Below are positions 54,297 to 62,176 of a DNA stretch of 64,000 bases, piece after piece. Both the position numbers and the translations under genes were made by a program. Numbering within the stretch: the first letter of the stretch is position 1; the number at the start of each line of letters is the position of its first letter. Location of the stretch: contig NZ_LMEZ01000008.1 in the NCBI RefSeq assembly GCF_001426545.1, positions 62,001 through 126,000 of the forward strand. The letters are read 5' to 3'. Below the pieces are notes generated by a model that had not been told where the DNA came from, did not search any database, and saw only the letters and a program-made list of their open reading frames with translations. This stretch comes from Mycobacterium sp. Root135. Lineage in GTDB: Bacteria; Actinomycetota; Actinomycetes; Mycobacteriales; Mycobacteriaceae.

Positions 54297-55811
54297 ATGA
54301 GTGATCCGCAGCCCGCCCTCCGAGGCGGGGGTGACGAGGCCGAGCTGGCGCAGTTCGGCTACAAGCAGTCGATGGAGCGTCACACCGGCAAGTTCGCGTC
54401 CTTCGCGGTGGCGTTCGCCTTCGTCTCCATCGCGACCGGCATCTTCACCACCTACGGGGCGGTGCTCAACTCCTCGGGTCCCGTCGGAATCTGGACGTGG
54501 CCCATCGCCGTGGTGGGCCAGCTCGCCGTGGCGTTCGTCCTTGGCACCATTGCCTCGCGGATGCCCGTGACCGGCTATGCCTACCAATGGATGTCGCGGC
54601 TGGCCAACCCGATCCTGGGTTGGATCATCGGATGGATCTCCTTCACCTTCCTGGCCATCGTCGTCGTCGCGGTCGACTACACGATCGCCTCGACCGTGCT
54701 TCCGGTACTGCTGAGCTACGAGGGCACGGCGGCCGTCACCTGGGGGGTGACCGCGTTGGTGCTTCTGCTGCAGGCGGTGCTGCTGGCGTTGTCCACCAAG
54801 TGGACCGAGCGGGTGAACAACGGCGCGGTCTCCCTCGAGCTCGTCGGCATGGTCACGCTGACGGTGCTGCTGCTGGTGGTCGCGGCCGTCCGCGGCGATA
54901 TGGACGGGGCCAATCTGTTCAGCAAGGGAGCCGTTGCGCCAGAGGGGTTCTGGAGCTTCGGCGACTGGACGTCGGCCGGCCCGTGGATGCTGGGCTTCTT
55001 GCTCGGCGCCTTCACGATCGTCGGGTTCGAGTCCGCGGCCAACCTCGCCGAGGAGACCAACGATCCGGAGCGCGTGGTGCCGCGAGCCATGTGTCAGGCC
55101 GTCATCGCCTCCGGTGTGCTGGGTTTCGTCTTCCTCGTCGCCGTGACGCTGGCCGCGGGAGATCCCGTCGCCCTCGCCGAGTCGGGAACCCCGATCGCCG
55201 ACGTCATCCACGACACCCTCGGGTCGGTGGTCAGCACCCTGCTTCTCCTCATGGTCGTCATCGCCATCTTCGCGTGCGGGCTGGTCATCATGATGACCGG
55301 AGTTCGCTTGACGTGGGCCATGTCTCGCGACGAGCGTTTCCCAGGCTGGCAGCAGTGGAGTCACATATCGCCGCGTTTCCACACGCCGTTCAAGGCGACG
55401 GTGCTGTTCGTCCTCCTCGCCGAGCTGATCCTCGCCATCTTCTCCCAGTCCGAAGACGCCCTGTTCACGTTGTTCGGCGCCGCAACGCTGTTGCCCGCGA
55501 TCATCTACGCCGCCACCGTGGTGCTGTATCTGGTCAAGCGCAAGGAACTCCCCGTGAACGGCAAGTTCGACCTGGGCGCCTGGGAGAAGCCGATCCTGGT
55601 CGTCGCCGTGGTCTGGTTGGTCTTCGAACTCGCGCTCTTCCGTGACGCCAGCTTCAAGGATGCCTGGCTCTATGTCATCGTGATGGTCGTGATCGGTGCG
55701 GCGTACCTCGGCTATCTGCTCGCCCGCCGCGGGCGGGACGGCCTGGCCATGCCCGATCAGCACTCGATCGACGCGGTCCTCGACCACGAAGCGGGCGCAC
55801 ACCAGCCATGA
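54297..55811 (+). CDS. APC superfamily permease of the kinase operon
   Basis: This is a 504-residue permease with about 12 helices and the APC loops IWTWPIAVVGQLAVAFVLGTIASRMPVTGYAYQWMSRLAN and FTIVGFESAANLAEETNDPERVVPRAM. APC carriers move amino acids or amines, so the operon's substrate probably carries an amino group. The ATG at 54297 has TTGGAGGAG upstream. The stop overlaps the kinase ATG as ATGA. Confidence 0.87.
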   Translation: MSDPQPALRGGGDEAELAQFGYKQSMERHTGKFASFAVAFAFVSIATGIFTTYGAVLNSSGPVGIWTWPIAVVGQLAVAFVLGTIASRMPVTGYAYQWMSRLANPILGWIIGWISFTFLAIVVVAVDYTIASTVLPVLLSYEGTAAVTWGVTALVLLLQAVLLALSTKWTERVNNGAVSLELVGMVTLTVLLLVVAAVRGDMDGANLFSKGAVAPEGFWSFGDWTSAGPWMLGFLLGAFTIVGFESAANLAEETNDPERVVPRAMCQAVIASGVLGFVFLVAVTLAAGDPVALAESGTPIADVIHDTLGSVVSTLLLLMVVIAIFACGLVIMMTGVRLTWAMSRDERFPGWQQWSHISPRFHTPFKATVLFVLLAELILAIFSQSEDALFTLFGAATLLPAIIYAATVVLYLVKRKELPVNGKFDLGAWEKPILVVAVVWLVFELALFRDASFKDAWLYVIVMVVIGAAYLGYLLARRGRDGLAMPDQHSIDAVLDHEAGAHQP

Positions 55812-57247
55812 GCCACGTGTTGGCCGTCGACCAGGGCACCTCGGGCACCAAGGCGATCGTCGTCGACGACACCGGTCGGGTGGTGTCGATCGCGGAGGTC
55901 GCGCTGCGCCCCCGGTATCTGCCGGGGGGAGGCGTCGAGCAGGACCCCGAGGCGCTCTGGGATTCGGTGGTCGACGCCGGACGACGTGCCCTCGCCGAAG
56001 CGGGGGTGCCCGTCACCGCGGTGGCGCTGGCCAACCAGGGTGAGACCGTGCTCGCCTGGGACCGCACGACGGGCCGGCCGCTGAGCCCGGCGATCGTCTG
56101 GCAGGACCGCCGCGCCGAGACCATCTGCGCGGACCTCGCCGGGTCGGCGGCCGACGTCGCCAGACATACCGGCCTGGTGCTCGACCCGTACTTCTCCGCC
56201 CCGAAGATGGCGTGGATCCGGGCCAACCTGACCCGTGACGGCGTCGTCACCACGACCGACACGTGGTTGGTGCACCGGTTGTGCGGCGCCTTCGTCACCG
56301 ACGTCTCGACGGCCAGCCGGTCACTGCTGCTCGATCTGGATTCGGCGACCTGGCGAGGCGATCTGCTCGAGCTGTTCGGCCTGGCCGACGAGCCGCTGCC
56401 CGGCATCGTCGCCTGCGATCAGATCGTCGGCGAGACAAAGGTTTTCGGCGAGAAGTCGATTCCCGTCGCCGGCCTGATCGTGGACCAGCAGGCCGCGCTG
56501 CTCGCCGAAGCCTGCCTGGACCCCGGCGCGGCCAAGTGCACGTACGGCACCGGTGCTTTCCTGCTCGCCCAGCTCGGCGGCAACGCCGCACGATCGGCGG
56601 CGGGGCTGACCACCTCTGTGGCGTGGACGCTTCGCGATCGCACCTCCTACTGTGCGGACGGGCAGGTGTACACCGCGGCCTCGGCCGTCCGGTGGGCCGT
56701 CGACCTCGGTCTGATCCCGGCCGCCGACCAACTCGACGCCGTGTCGGCGGCCGACTCCGCCGGCGTCCTCTGCGTGCCCGCGCTGGCCGGACTGGCCGCC
56801 CCGTGGTGGGACGCCCAGGCCACCGCCTCGTTCACGGGCATGACGTTGAGCAGTGGCCGCGGACAGCTGGTTCGGGCCGTGGCGGAGGGCATCGCCGCGC
56901 AGGTCGCGTGCCTTGCGGAACTGGTCGGCCAGGACTTGGGGCAACCGTTGACGCGGCTTCGGGTGGACGGCGGGCTGACGCGTTCGGACGTCCTGATGCA
57001 AGCCCAAGCCGACCTCGCCCGAATCCCCGTCGAGGTCTACCCGTCGGCGCACGCCACCCCACTTGGCGCAGCGGCGTGTGCACGGCTCGCGCTCGACCCC
57101 GAGCTGAGTCCGGCCGACGTCGTCGGCACTTGGACGCCCGAGCACACCTACGAGCCGGTGTGGTCCGACGACCGCGCTGGCGAGCACCTGGCCCGCTGGC
57201 GGCGTGCTGCCGCCGCGGCGCTGACACCCAGAGAGGACCAATCCTGA
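55808..57247 (+). CDS. FGGY family carbohydrate/polyol kinase
   Basis: This is a 479-residue kinase of the glycerol/xylulose kinase fold. It starts LAVDQGTSGTKAIVVDD (phosphate loop) and contains ANQGETVLAWDRTTGRPLSPAIVWQDRR, CTYGTGAFLLAQLGG and LRVDGGLTRSDVLMQAQADL. The glycerol-kinase-like QGET..WDR..G block is present, but the C-terminus diverges. It would phosphorylate a polyol or amino-polyol carried in by the adjacent permease. The ATG overlaps the permease stop codon. Confidence 0.88.
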   Translation: MSHVLAVDQGTSGTKAIVVDDTGRVVSIAEVALRPRYLPGGGVEQDPEALWDSVVDAGRRALAEAGVPVTAVALANQGETVLAWDRTTGRPLSPAIVWQDRRAETICADLAGSAADVARHTGLVLDPYFSAPKMAWIRANLTRDGVVTTTDTWLVHRLCGAFVTDVSTASRSLLLDLDSATWRGDLLELFGLADEPLPGIVACDQIVGETKVFGEKSIPVAGLIVDQQAALLAEACLDPGAAKCTYGTGAFLLAQLGGNAARSAAGLTTSVAWTLRDRTSYCADGQVYTAASAVRWAVDLGLIPAADQLDAVSAADSAGVLCVPALAGLAAPWWDAQATASFTGMTLSSGRGQLVRAVAEGIAAQVACLAELVGQDLGQPLTRLRVDGGLTRSDVLMQAQADLARIPVEVYPSAHATPLGAAACARLALDPELSPADVVGTWTPEHTYEPVWSDDRAGEHLARWRRAAAAALTPREDQS

Positions 57248-58626
57248 ACGCGCAGCAAGACATCCGTGACGTCGTCGTCATCGGTGCTGGCATCGTCGGG
57301 AGCGCGATCGCCCGCGCGCTCGGTGGCACCGAGCTGACGGTGACGCTCGTCGAGGGGCGCGACGACGTGGGGGACGGCACCAGCAAGGCCAACACCGCGT
57401 TGCTGCACACCGGCTTCGACGCCACCCCGGGAACGCTGGAGTCCCGCCTGGTCGCCCGCGGCTACGACCTGCTCGGCGAGTACGCCGAGCTGGTCGGCAT
57501 CCCGGTGGAACGCACCGGCGCCTTGCTGGTGGCGTGGACCGAGGAGGAGCGCTACGCCCTGCCGAAGCTGAAGGACAAGGCCGAACGCAACGGCTACCAC
57601 GCATGCGAGATCGTCACGGGCGACGAGGTGTATCGGCGCGTGCCGGACCTCGGACCCGGCGCGCTGGCGGGCCTCACCGTGCCCGGTGAGTCGATCATCT
57701 GCAGCTGGACCACGAATCTGGCGCTGGCGACGGAGGCCGTCCAGCGCGGGGTCGACCTGCGCCGTGGCGCCATGGTCACCGACGTCGTCCGGCACGACGA
57801 CCACACCGTCGTCGTCACCACGACCGGAGAAGTCAAGGCGCGCTGGGTGATCAACGCGGCCGGCCTCGGCGCGGATCACCTCGACGGACGGTTCGGCTAC
57901 GACCGGTTCACCGTCACCCCGCGGCGCGGCGAACTCCTGGTGTTCGACAAGCTCACCCGACCGATGGTGCCGTGCATCGTGCTGGCCGTGCCCTCGTCGC
58001 GTGGCAAGGGCGTGCTCGTCAGCCCGACCATCTACGGCAACGTGATGGTGGGACCGACGTCGGAGAACCTGACCGACCGCACCGCCACCGGCACCTCGGA
58101 GGAGGGGTTCGAGTTCCTGCTGAGCAAGGGGCGCGCGTTGATGCCGACCCTGTTCGACGAGGAGGTGACCGCCGCCTACGCGGGTCTGCGGGCGGCAATC
58201 GACCGGGACGACTACCTCGTCGACGTCGACCGCGACCAACGGTACGTGCTCGTCGGCGGCATCCGCTCGACCGGCCTGACTGCGGGAATGTCTCTGGCAG
58301 AACACCTTCTGGAACTGCTCGCCGACTCAGACCTCGACCTGACCCCACGCGCTGCCTTGCCGCCCGCGCCCCGGATGCCGAACATCGGCGAAGCCACGAC
58401 GCGGCCCTATCAGGACGCCGAGCGCATCGCCGCCGACCCCGAGTACGGCCGCATCGTGTGCTTCTGCGAGCGAGTGACCGCAGGCGAGATCCGCGACGCG
58501 TTCGCCTCGACCATCCCACCCCGCGACCTCGACGGGCTCCGTCGTCGCACCCGGGTGTTGAACGGCCGCTGCCAAGGCTTCTACTGCGGCGCCCACACCC
58601 AGTCGCTGCTCGAGGCGTCGCTGTGA
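57244..58626 (+). CDS. GlpA-like FAD-dependent dehydrogenase with BFD-type [2Fe-2S] C-terminus
   Basis: This is a 460-residue flavoprotein related to glycerol-3-phosphate dehydrogenase subunit A. The FAD loop VVVIGAGIVGSAIARAL begins at residue 9. The C-terminal BFD-like domain has Cys406, Cys408, Cys443 and Cys448 (CFCERV and GRCQGFYC), as in anaerobic GlpA. No ATG, GTG or TTG lies before the FAD loop unless translation begins far inside the kinase gene. The best start is the CTG at 57244, which overlaps the kinase TGA (CTGA) and has AGAGAGGA about six bases upstream. It probably oxidises the product of the upstream kinase. Confidence 0.85.
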   Translation: MNAQQDIRDVVVIGAGIVGSAIARALGGTELTVTLVEGRDDVGDGTSKANTALLHTGFDATPGTLESRLVARGYDLLGEYAELVGIPVERTGALLVAWTEEERYALPKLKDKAERNGYHACEIVTGDEVYRRVPDLGPGALAGLTVPGESIICSWTTNLALATEAVQRGVDLRRGAMVTDVVRHDDHTVVVTTTGEVKARWVINAAGLGADHLDGRFGYDRFTVTPRRGELLVFDKLTRPMVPCIVLAVPSSRGKGVLVSPTIYGNVMVGPTSENLTDRTATGTSEEGFEFLLSKGRALMPTLFDEEVTAAYAGLRAAIDRDDYLVDVDRDQRYVLVGGIRSTGLTAGMSLAEHLLELLADSDLDLTPRAALPPAPRMPNIGEATTRPYQDAERIAADPEYGRIVCFCERVTAGEIRDAFASTIPPRDLDGLRRRTRVLNGRCQGFYCGAHTQSLLEASL

Positions 58627-59858
58627 GGGTCGCGGTCGCCGTCATCGGCGGTGGACCGTCAGGGCTGACCGCGGCGGCAGCCCTCGCCCCGCTCGTCGAG
58701 GGCGAGGTGCTGGTGCTCGAACGCGAGGCTCACACCGGTGGAATCCCCAGGCACAGCGACCATCTCGGCTACGGGATGAGGGACCTCAAGCGCTTCGTCT
58801 CCGGCCCGACCTACGCCCGCACGCTCACCGAGGCCGCGCGGGACGCCGGCGCGCGCCTGGAGACCGAGGCGATGGTCACCGGATGGAGTGGCGAGCGCAC
58901 CCTGGAAATCACGTCGCCGCGCGGTCGTCGCATCGTCGAGGCGGACGCCGTCGTCCTGGCCACCGGGGCGCGCGAGCGTCCCCGTCCCGCCCGGCTGATC
59001 CCCGGGGACCGGCCCGACGGGATCTACACCACCGGGCAGCTGCAGAACCTCGTCCACGTTCAGCACGCGGCGGTGGGCAGCCGCGCCGTCGTCGTCGGAG
59101 CCGAGCTGGTCAGCTGGTCGGCCGTGCTGACGCTGCGCGAATCCGGTTGCGCCACGGTCGCAATGGTGAGTTCTCATCCCCGTTCGGAGTCCTACGCGGC
59201 CTTTCGCATCCCCGGCCGCGCGCTGCTGCGCGGGCCGGTGTTGACGCGCAGCCGCGTGGTGAGCGTCGACGGCAAGCAGCGGGTCAGGTCGGTGACGGTG
59301 GAGAACGTCGACACCGGCGCGCGCTCGACAGTCGAGTGCGACACCGTCGTGATGACCGGCGACTGGATACCCGACCACGAGCTCGCCAGGACCGCCGGTC
59401 TGGCAATGGACTCCGCGACCCGCGGGCCCGTCGTCGACGCCAGCCTGCGCACCAGCACGCCGGGGGTGTTCGCGGTGGGAAACCTGGTGCATCCGGTCGA
59501 CACCGCCGACGCAGCCGCCCTCGACGGTCGACACGTCGCGCCCCGGGTCCAAGAGTGGCTCGCCGGCGGACGGGTGGCGGCGGCGGGCATCCGGGTTCGG
59601 GCCAGCGCGCCCTTGCGTTGGGTGACACCGCAACTCGTCACCTCCGACGGTGGGGTCGCGCCGCGCGGTGACCTGTTGTTCTGGGTCGACGAGTACTACC
59701 GCGCCCCGCGCCTGCGGGCAGTACAGGACGGCCGCGTCATCGGCAGCAAACGGACGGCGTGGCCAGCGGCACCTGGGCGGATCTACCGGGCGCCGTGGTC
59801 GTTGGTGGCCGGTGCCGACCCAGCGGGTGGCGACGTGGTCGTCGAGCTGGCCGTCTGA
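58623..59858 (+). CDS. NAD(P)/FAD-dependent oxidoreductase (GlpB/DhOxR-like)
   Basis: This is a 411-residue flavoprotein. The FAD loop AVIGGGPSGLTAAAAL is followed by a TGGIPRHSDHLGYGMRDLKRF segment, AVVLATGARERPRPARLIPGDRPDGIYTTGQLQNLVH, a second dinucleotide fold, and STPGVFAVGNLVHPVDTAD. This pattern is shared with the small subunit of octopine/opine and proline-type dehydrogenases, and the protein may form a complex with the preceding flavoprotein. The GTG overlaps the upstream stop as GTGA. The real electron acceptor is unknown. Confidence 0.85.
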   Translation: MRVAVAVIGGGPSGLTAAAALAPLVEGEVLVLEREAHTGGIPRHSDHLGYGMRDLKRFVSGPTYARTLTEAARDAGARLETEAMVTGWSGERTLEITSPRGRRIVEADAVVLATGARERPRPARLIPGDRPDGIYTTGQLQNLVHVQHAAVGSRAVVVGAELVSWSAVLTLRESGCATVAMVSSHPRSESYAAFRIPGRALLRGPVLTRSRVVSVDGKQRVRSVTVENVDTGARSTVECDTVVMTGDWIPDHELARTAGLAMDSATRGPVVDASLRTSTPGVFAVGNLVHPVDTADAAALDGRHVAPRVQEWLAGGRVAAAGIRVRASAPLRWVTPQLVTSDGGVAPRGDLLFWVDEYYRAPRLRAVQDGRVIGSKRTAWPAAPGRIYRAPWSLVAGADPAGGDVVVELAV

Positions 59859-59895
59859 CAAGGTTGACGACGACCCACACACGTCAGGAGATCCC

Positions 59896-60189
59896 ATGTC
59901 CGTCACCGTCATGCTCGAGCTGCGATTCAAGCCCGAATCGGTCGCCGAAGCGCGCGAGGTGTTCGTCCGCGAACTGGCCAAGACCCGCGGGTTCAAGGGG
60001 GCAAATGTCATCGACGTGCTCGTCGACGAGGACGACGAGGCGCACTGGATCATCTACGAAGTCTGGGAGACCGTCGCCGACGACGAGGCCTACCGAGCGT
60101 TCCGCGCCGGCGACGGCAAGATCACCGACCTTCCGCCGCTGCTGGCCGCTCCGCCGGTCAAGACCCGCTACATCACCACCGACGTCTGA
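59896..60189 (+). CDS. Antibiotic biosynthesis monooxygenase (ABM) domain protein
   Basis: This is a 97-residue ferredoxin-like ABM protein (VTVMLELRFKPESVAEAREVFVRELAKTRGF, EDDEAHWIIYEVWETVADDEAYRAFRAG). Family members are small cofactor-free monooxygenases or dimeric scaffolds. It follows the oxidoreductase by 37 bases and has CAGGAG six bases before the ATG. It is the last gene of the operon; the hairpin at 60199-60253 follows. Confidence 0.82.
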   Translation: MSVTVMLELRFKPESVAEAREVFVRELAKTRGFKGANVIDVLVDEDDEAHWIIYEVWETVADDEAYRAFRAGDGKITDLPPLLAAPPVKTRYITTDV

Positions 60190-60198
60190 GTCGCGCGC

Positions 60199-60253
60199 GA
60201 GTGGCCACTTGTCGCACGCTTTCTTGCCCCCTGCGTGTCGTAAGTGGCCACTC
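60199..60253. terminator. Long hairpin after the kinase operon
   Basis: GAGTGGCCACTT (60199-60210) pairs exactly with AAGTGGCCACTC (60242-60253). An inner CACGC (60215-60219) pairs with GCGTG (60233-60237). Each outer arm also contains the palindrome AGTGGCCACT. It fits an operon terminator, though it also lies about 110 bases before the Crp start and could be regulatory. Confidence 0.55.
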
Positions 60254-60361
60254 GGCGCGTCGACTCACCGCTTGGTGCTTTACAAACCCGATCGGCACCG
60301 CCACGCTCACAGGCATGTGCGCGCAATCCGAGAGATGCAACGGCCGTCGCCCGGGGCAGGC

Positions 60362-61063
60362 ATGAAGTCGACTGTCGACCCCGGCAACGTCGAGGACGTC
60401 CTCGCCCGCTCCGGAATCGTCCAGGGAGTCGAGCCCGCCGCGGTCGCCGCCCTGGCCAGCCAACTGCAGCCGGTCGACTTCCCGCGGGGTCACACGATCT
60501 TCGTCGAGGGCGAGCCCGGTGACCGGCTGTACATCATCGTCTCGGGCAAGGTGAAGATCGTCCGCAGTGCGCCCGACGGCCGCGAGAATCTGCTCACCAT
60601 CCTCGGTCCGTCGGACATGTTCGGCGAGTTGGCGATCTTCGATCCCGGCCCGCGGACCTCCAGCGTCACCACGGTCACGCAGGTGCGTGCGGTCTCGATG
60701 GACCGCGAAGCGCTGCGGACCTGGATCTCGGGCCGCCCCGAGATCGCCGAGCAACTGCTGCGCGTGTTGGCCCGACGCCTGCGCCGCACCAACAACAACC
60801 TCGGTGACCTCATCTTCACCGACGTGCCCGGCCGCGTCGCCAAGCAACTCCTGCAGCTGGTGCAGCGCTTCGGAGCGCAGGAGGGCAACGCACTGCGCGT
60901 CACCCACGACCTGACTCAGGAGGAGATCGCCCAACTGGTCGGGGCGTCGCGCGAGACCGTCAACAAGGCGCTCGCCGATTTCAGCCAACGCGGGTGGATC
61001 CGCGTGGAGGGCAAGAGCGTCCTGATCCTCGATCCTGAGCGTCTCGCCAAGCGCGCCCGCTAA
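60362..61063 (+). CDS. Crp/Fnr family cAMP receptor-type regulator
   Basis: This is a 233-residue regulator closely resembling mycobacterial CRP (Rv3676). The cyclic-nucleotide domain has DFPRGHTIFVEGEPGDRLYIIVSGKVKI and FGELAIFDPGPRTSS (the phosphate-binding cassette). The winged-helix domain carries LTQEEIAQLVGASRETVNKALADFSQRGWI. The family's usual neighbours are absent, so this looks like the second mycobacterial Crp paralogue. Start at the ATG 60362; an upstream in-frame ATG (60335) is possible. It may sense cAMP and regulate the flanking catabolic operons. Confidence 0.9.
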   Translation: MKSTVDPGNVEDVLARSGIVQGVEPAAVAALASQLQPVDFPRGHTIFVEGEPGDRLYIIVSGKVKIVRSAPDGRENLLTILGPSDMFGELAIFDPGPRTSSVTTVTQVRAVSMDREALRTWISGRPEIAEQLLRVLARRLRRTNNNLGDLIFTDVPGRVAKQLLQLVQRFGAQEGNALRVTHDLTQEEIAQLVGASRETVNKALADFSQRGWIRVEGKSVLILDPERLAKRAR

Positions 61064-61104
61064 CTGGAGCGTTGACGGCTTCGTCTCGATCGGCCATGCT
61101 CGAA

Positions 61105-61118
61105 GTTACTGGTGAGTA
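61105..61118. promoter_or_regulatory. TACT/AGTA dyad upstream of the alpha/beta hydrolase
   Basis: GTTACTGGTGAGTA contains the dyad TACT-GGTG-AGTA, 43 bases before the ATG at 61162. Its counterpart at 62100-62113 has compensatory changes (TACC-GGTG-GGTA), which suggests both are binding sites for one regulator. Confidence 0.6.
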
Positions 61119-61161
61119 GTGTCCAGAACCCAGAGATCGAACCGAGACGGAGAGATCGACC

Positions 61162-62067
61162 ATGAATGACGTCAAGTTCCTCGACCTGCACGGCGAACGA
61201 GTTGCCTACCGAGACGAGGGCAGCGGCGAGGTCCTGCTCCTGATCCACGGCATGGCAGGCAGCTCCGACGCCTGGCGCGAACTGATTCCGCGCCTGTCCA
61301 AGCACTATCGCGTGGTGGCGCCCGACATGCTCGGCCACGGGCAGACGGCGAAACCCCGCGGCGACTACTCCCTCGGCGCGTTCGCCGTGTCGCTGCGCGA
61401 CCTCCTCGACGAGCTGGGCATCGCCCAGGCGACGATCGTCGGCCATTCCCTCGGCGGCGGAGTGGCGATGCAGTTCCTGTATCAGCATCCCGACTACTGC
61501 GAACGCCTCATCCTGATCAGCAGCGGTGGGCTGGGCACGGACGTCGGCTTCATTCTGCGGCTGCTGTCGGCGCCGGGAGCGGAGTTCGTGCTGCCCGTCA
61601 TCGCGCCGACGCCAGTTCTCAAGGTGGGCAACAAGATCGGGTCGTGGTTCACCTCTGCCGGGATGAAGAACCCGCGGGCGAGTGAGATCTGGCGGGCCTA
61701 CTCGTCGTTCTCGGATCGCCCGACGCGCGACGCCTTCCTGCGCACCCTGCGGTCGGTCGTCGACTACCGCGGCCAGGCGGTCAGCGCGATCAACCGCCTG
61801 CACGTCCGGTCCGAACTGCCGACGCTGGCCATCTGGGGCGAGGACGACCAGATCATCCCCGTCGAGCACGGCCACGCGGCCATGGCGGCCCGTCCCGGTG
61901 GTCGGCTCGAGGTGTTGCCCGGCGTCGGGCACTTCGCGCACGTCGAGGCGCCGAACGAAGTGGCCGAGATCATCGACGACTTCATGCGGTCGACGAAGCA
62001 CGACACGGGCGTGGAGGTGGAGGTCGAGGCCGTGACTCCGCCGACTATTACGGATTCCGGCAAATAG
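61162..62067 (+). CDS. Alpha/beta hydrolase
   Basis: This is a 301-residue alpha/beta hydrolase with an intact triad: nucleophile Ser in VGHSLGGGVAM, acid in WGEDDQIIPVEH and His in GVGHFAHVEAP. The oxyanion block is IHGMAGSSDAW. It resembles epoxide-hydrolase- or lipase-like mycobacterial proteins, but the substrate is unknown. An apparent operator lies 43 bases upstream. It shares this motif with the following desaturase operon, suggesting joint control and a role in lipid metabolism (inference). Confidence 0.87.
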   Translation: MNDVKFLDLHGERVAYRDEGSGEVLLLIHGMAGSSDAWRELIPRLSKHYRVVAPDMLGHGQTAKPRGDYSLGAFAVSLRDLLDELGIAQATIVGHSLGGGVAMQFLYQHPDYCERLILISSGGLGTDVGFILRLLSAPGAEFVLPVIAPTPVLKVGNKIGSWFTSAGMKNPRASEIWRAYSSFSDRPTRDAFLRTLRSVVDYRGQAVSAINRLHVRSELPTLAIWGEDDQIIPVEHGHAAMAARPGGRLEVLPGVGHFAHVEAPNEVAEIIDDFMRSTKHDTGVEVEVEAVTPPTITDSGK

Positions 62068-62099
62068 CCCCCTAGTTCGCCTCAGTCGGGTTGACTTTG

Positions 62100-62113
62100 G
62101 TTACCGGTGGGTA
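62100..62113. promoter_or_regulatory. TACC/GGTA dyad upstream of the ferredoxin reductase-desaturase operon
   Basis: GTTACCGGTGGGTA, with the dyad TACC-GGTG-GGTA, lies 63 bases before the ATG at 62177. It matches the site at 61105-61118 at 12 of 14 positions, and the two differences preserve the symmetry. Confidence 0.6.
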
Positions 62114-62176
62114 TTGGGTGTACATGTGTTCACCAATTGAGCGCCGCTCTCCCGTCAACGGATCCCGAGGTGCACG

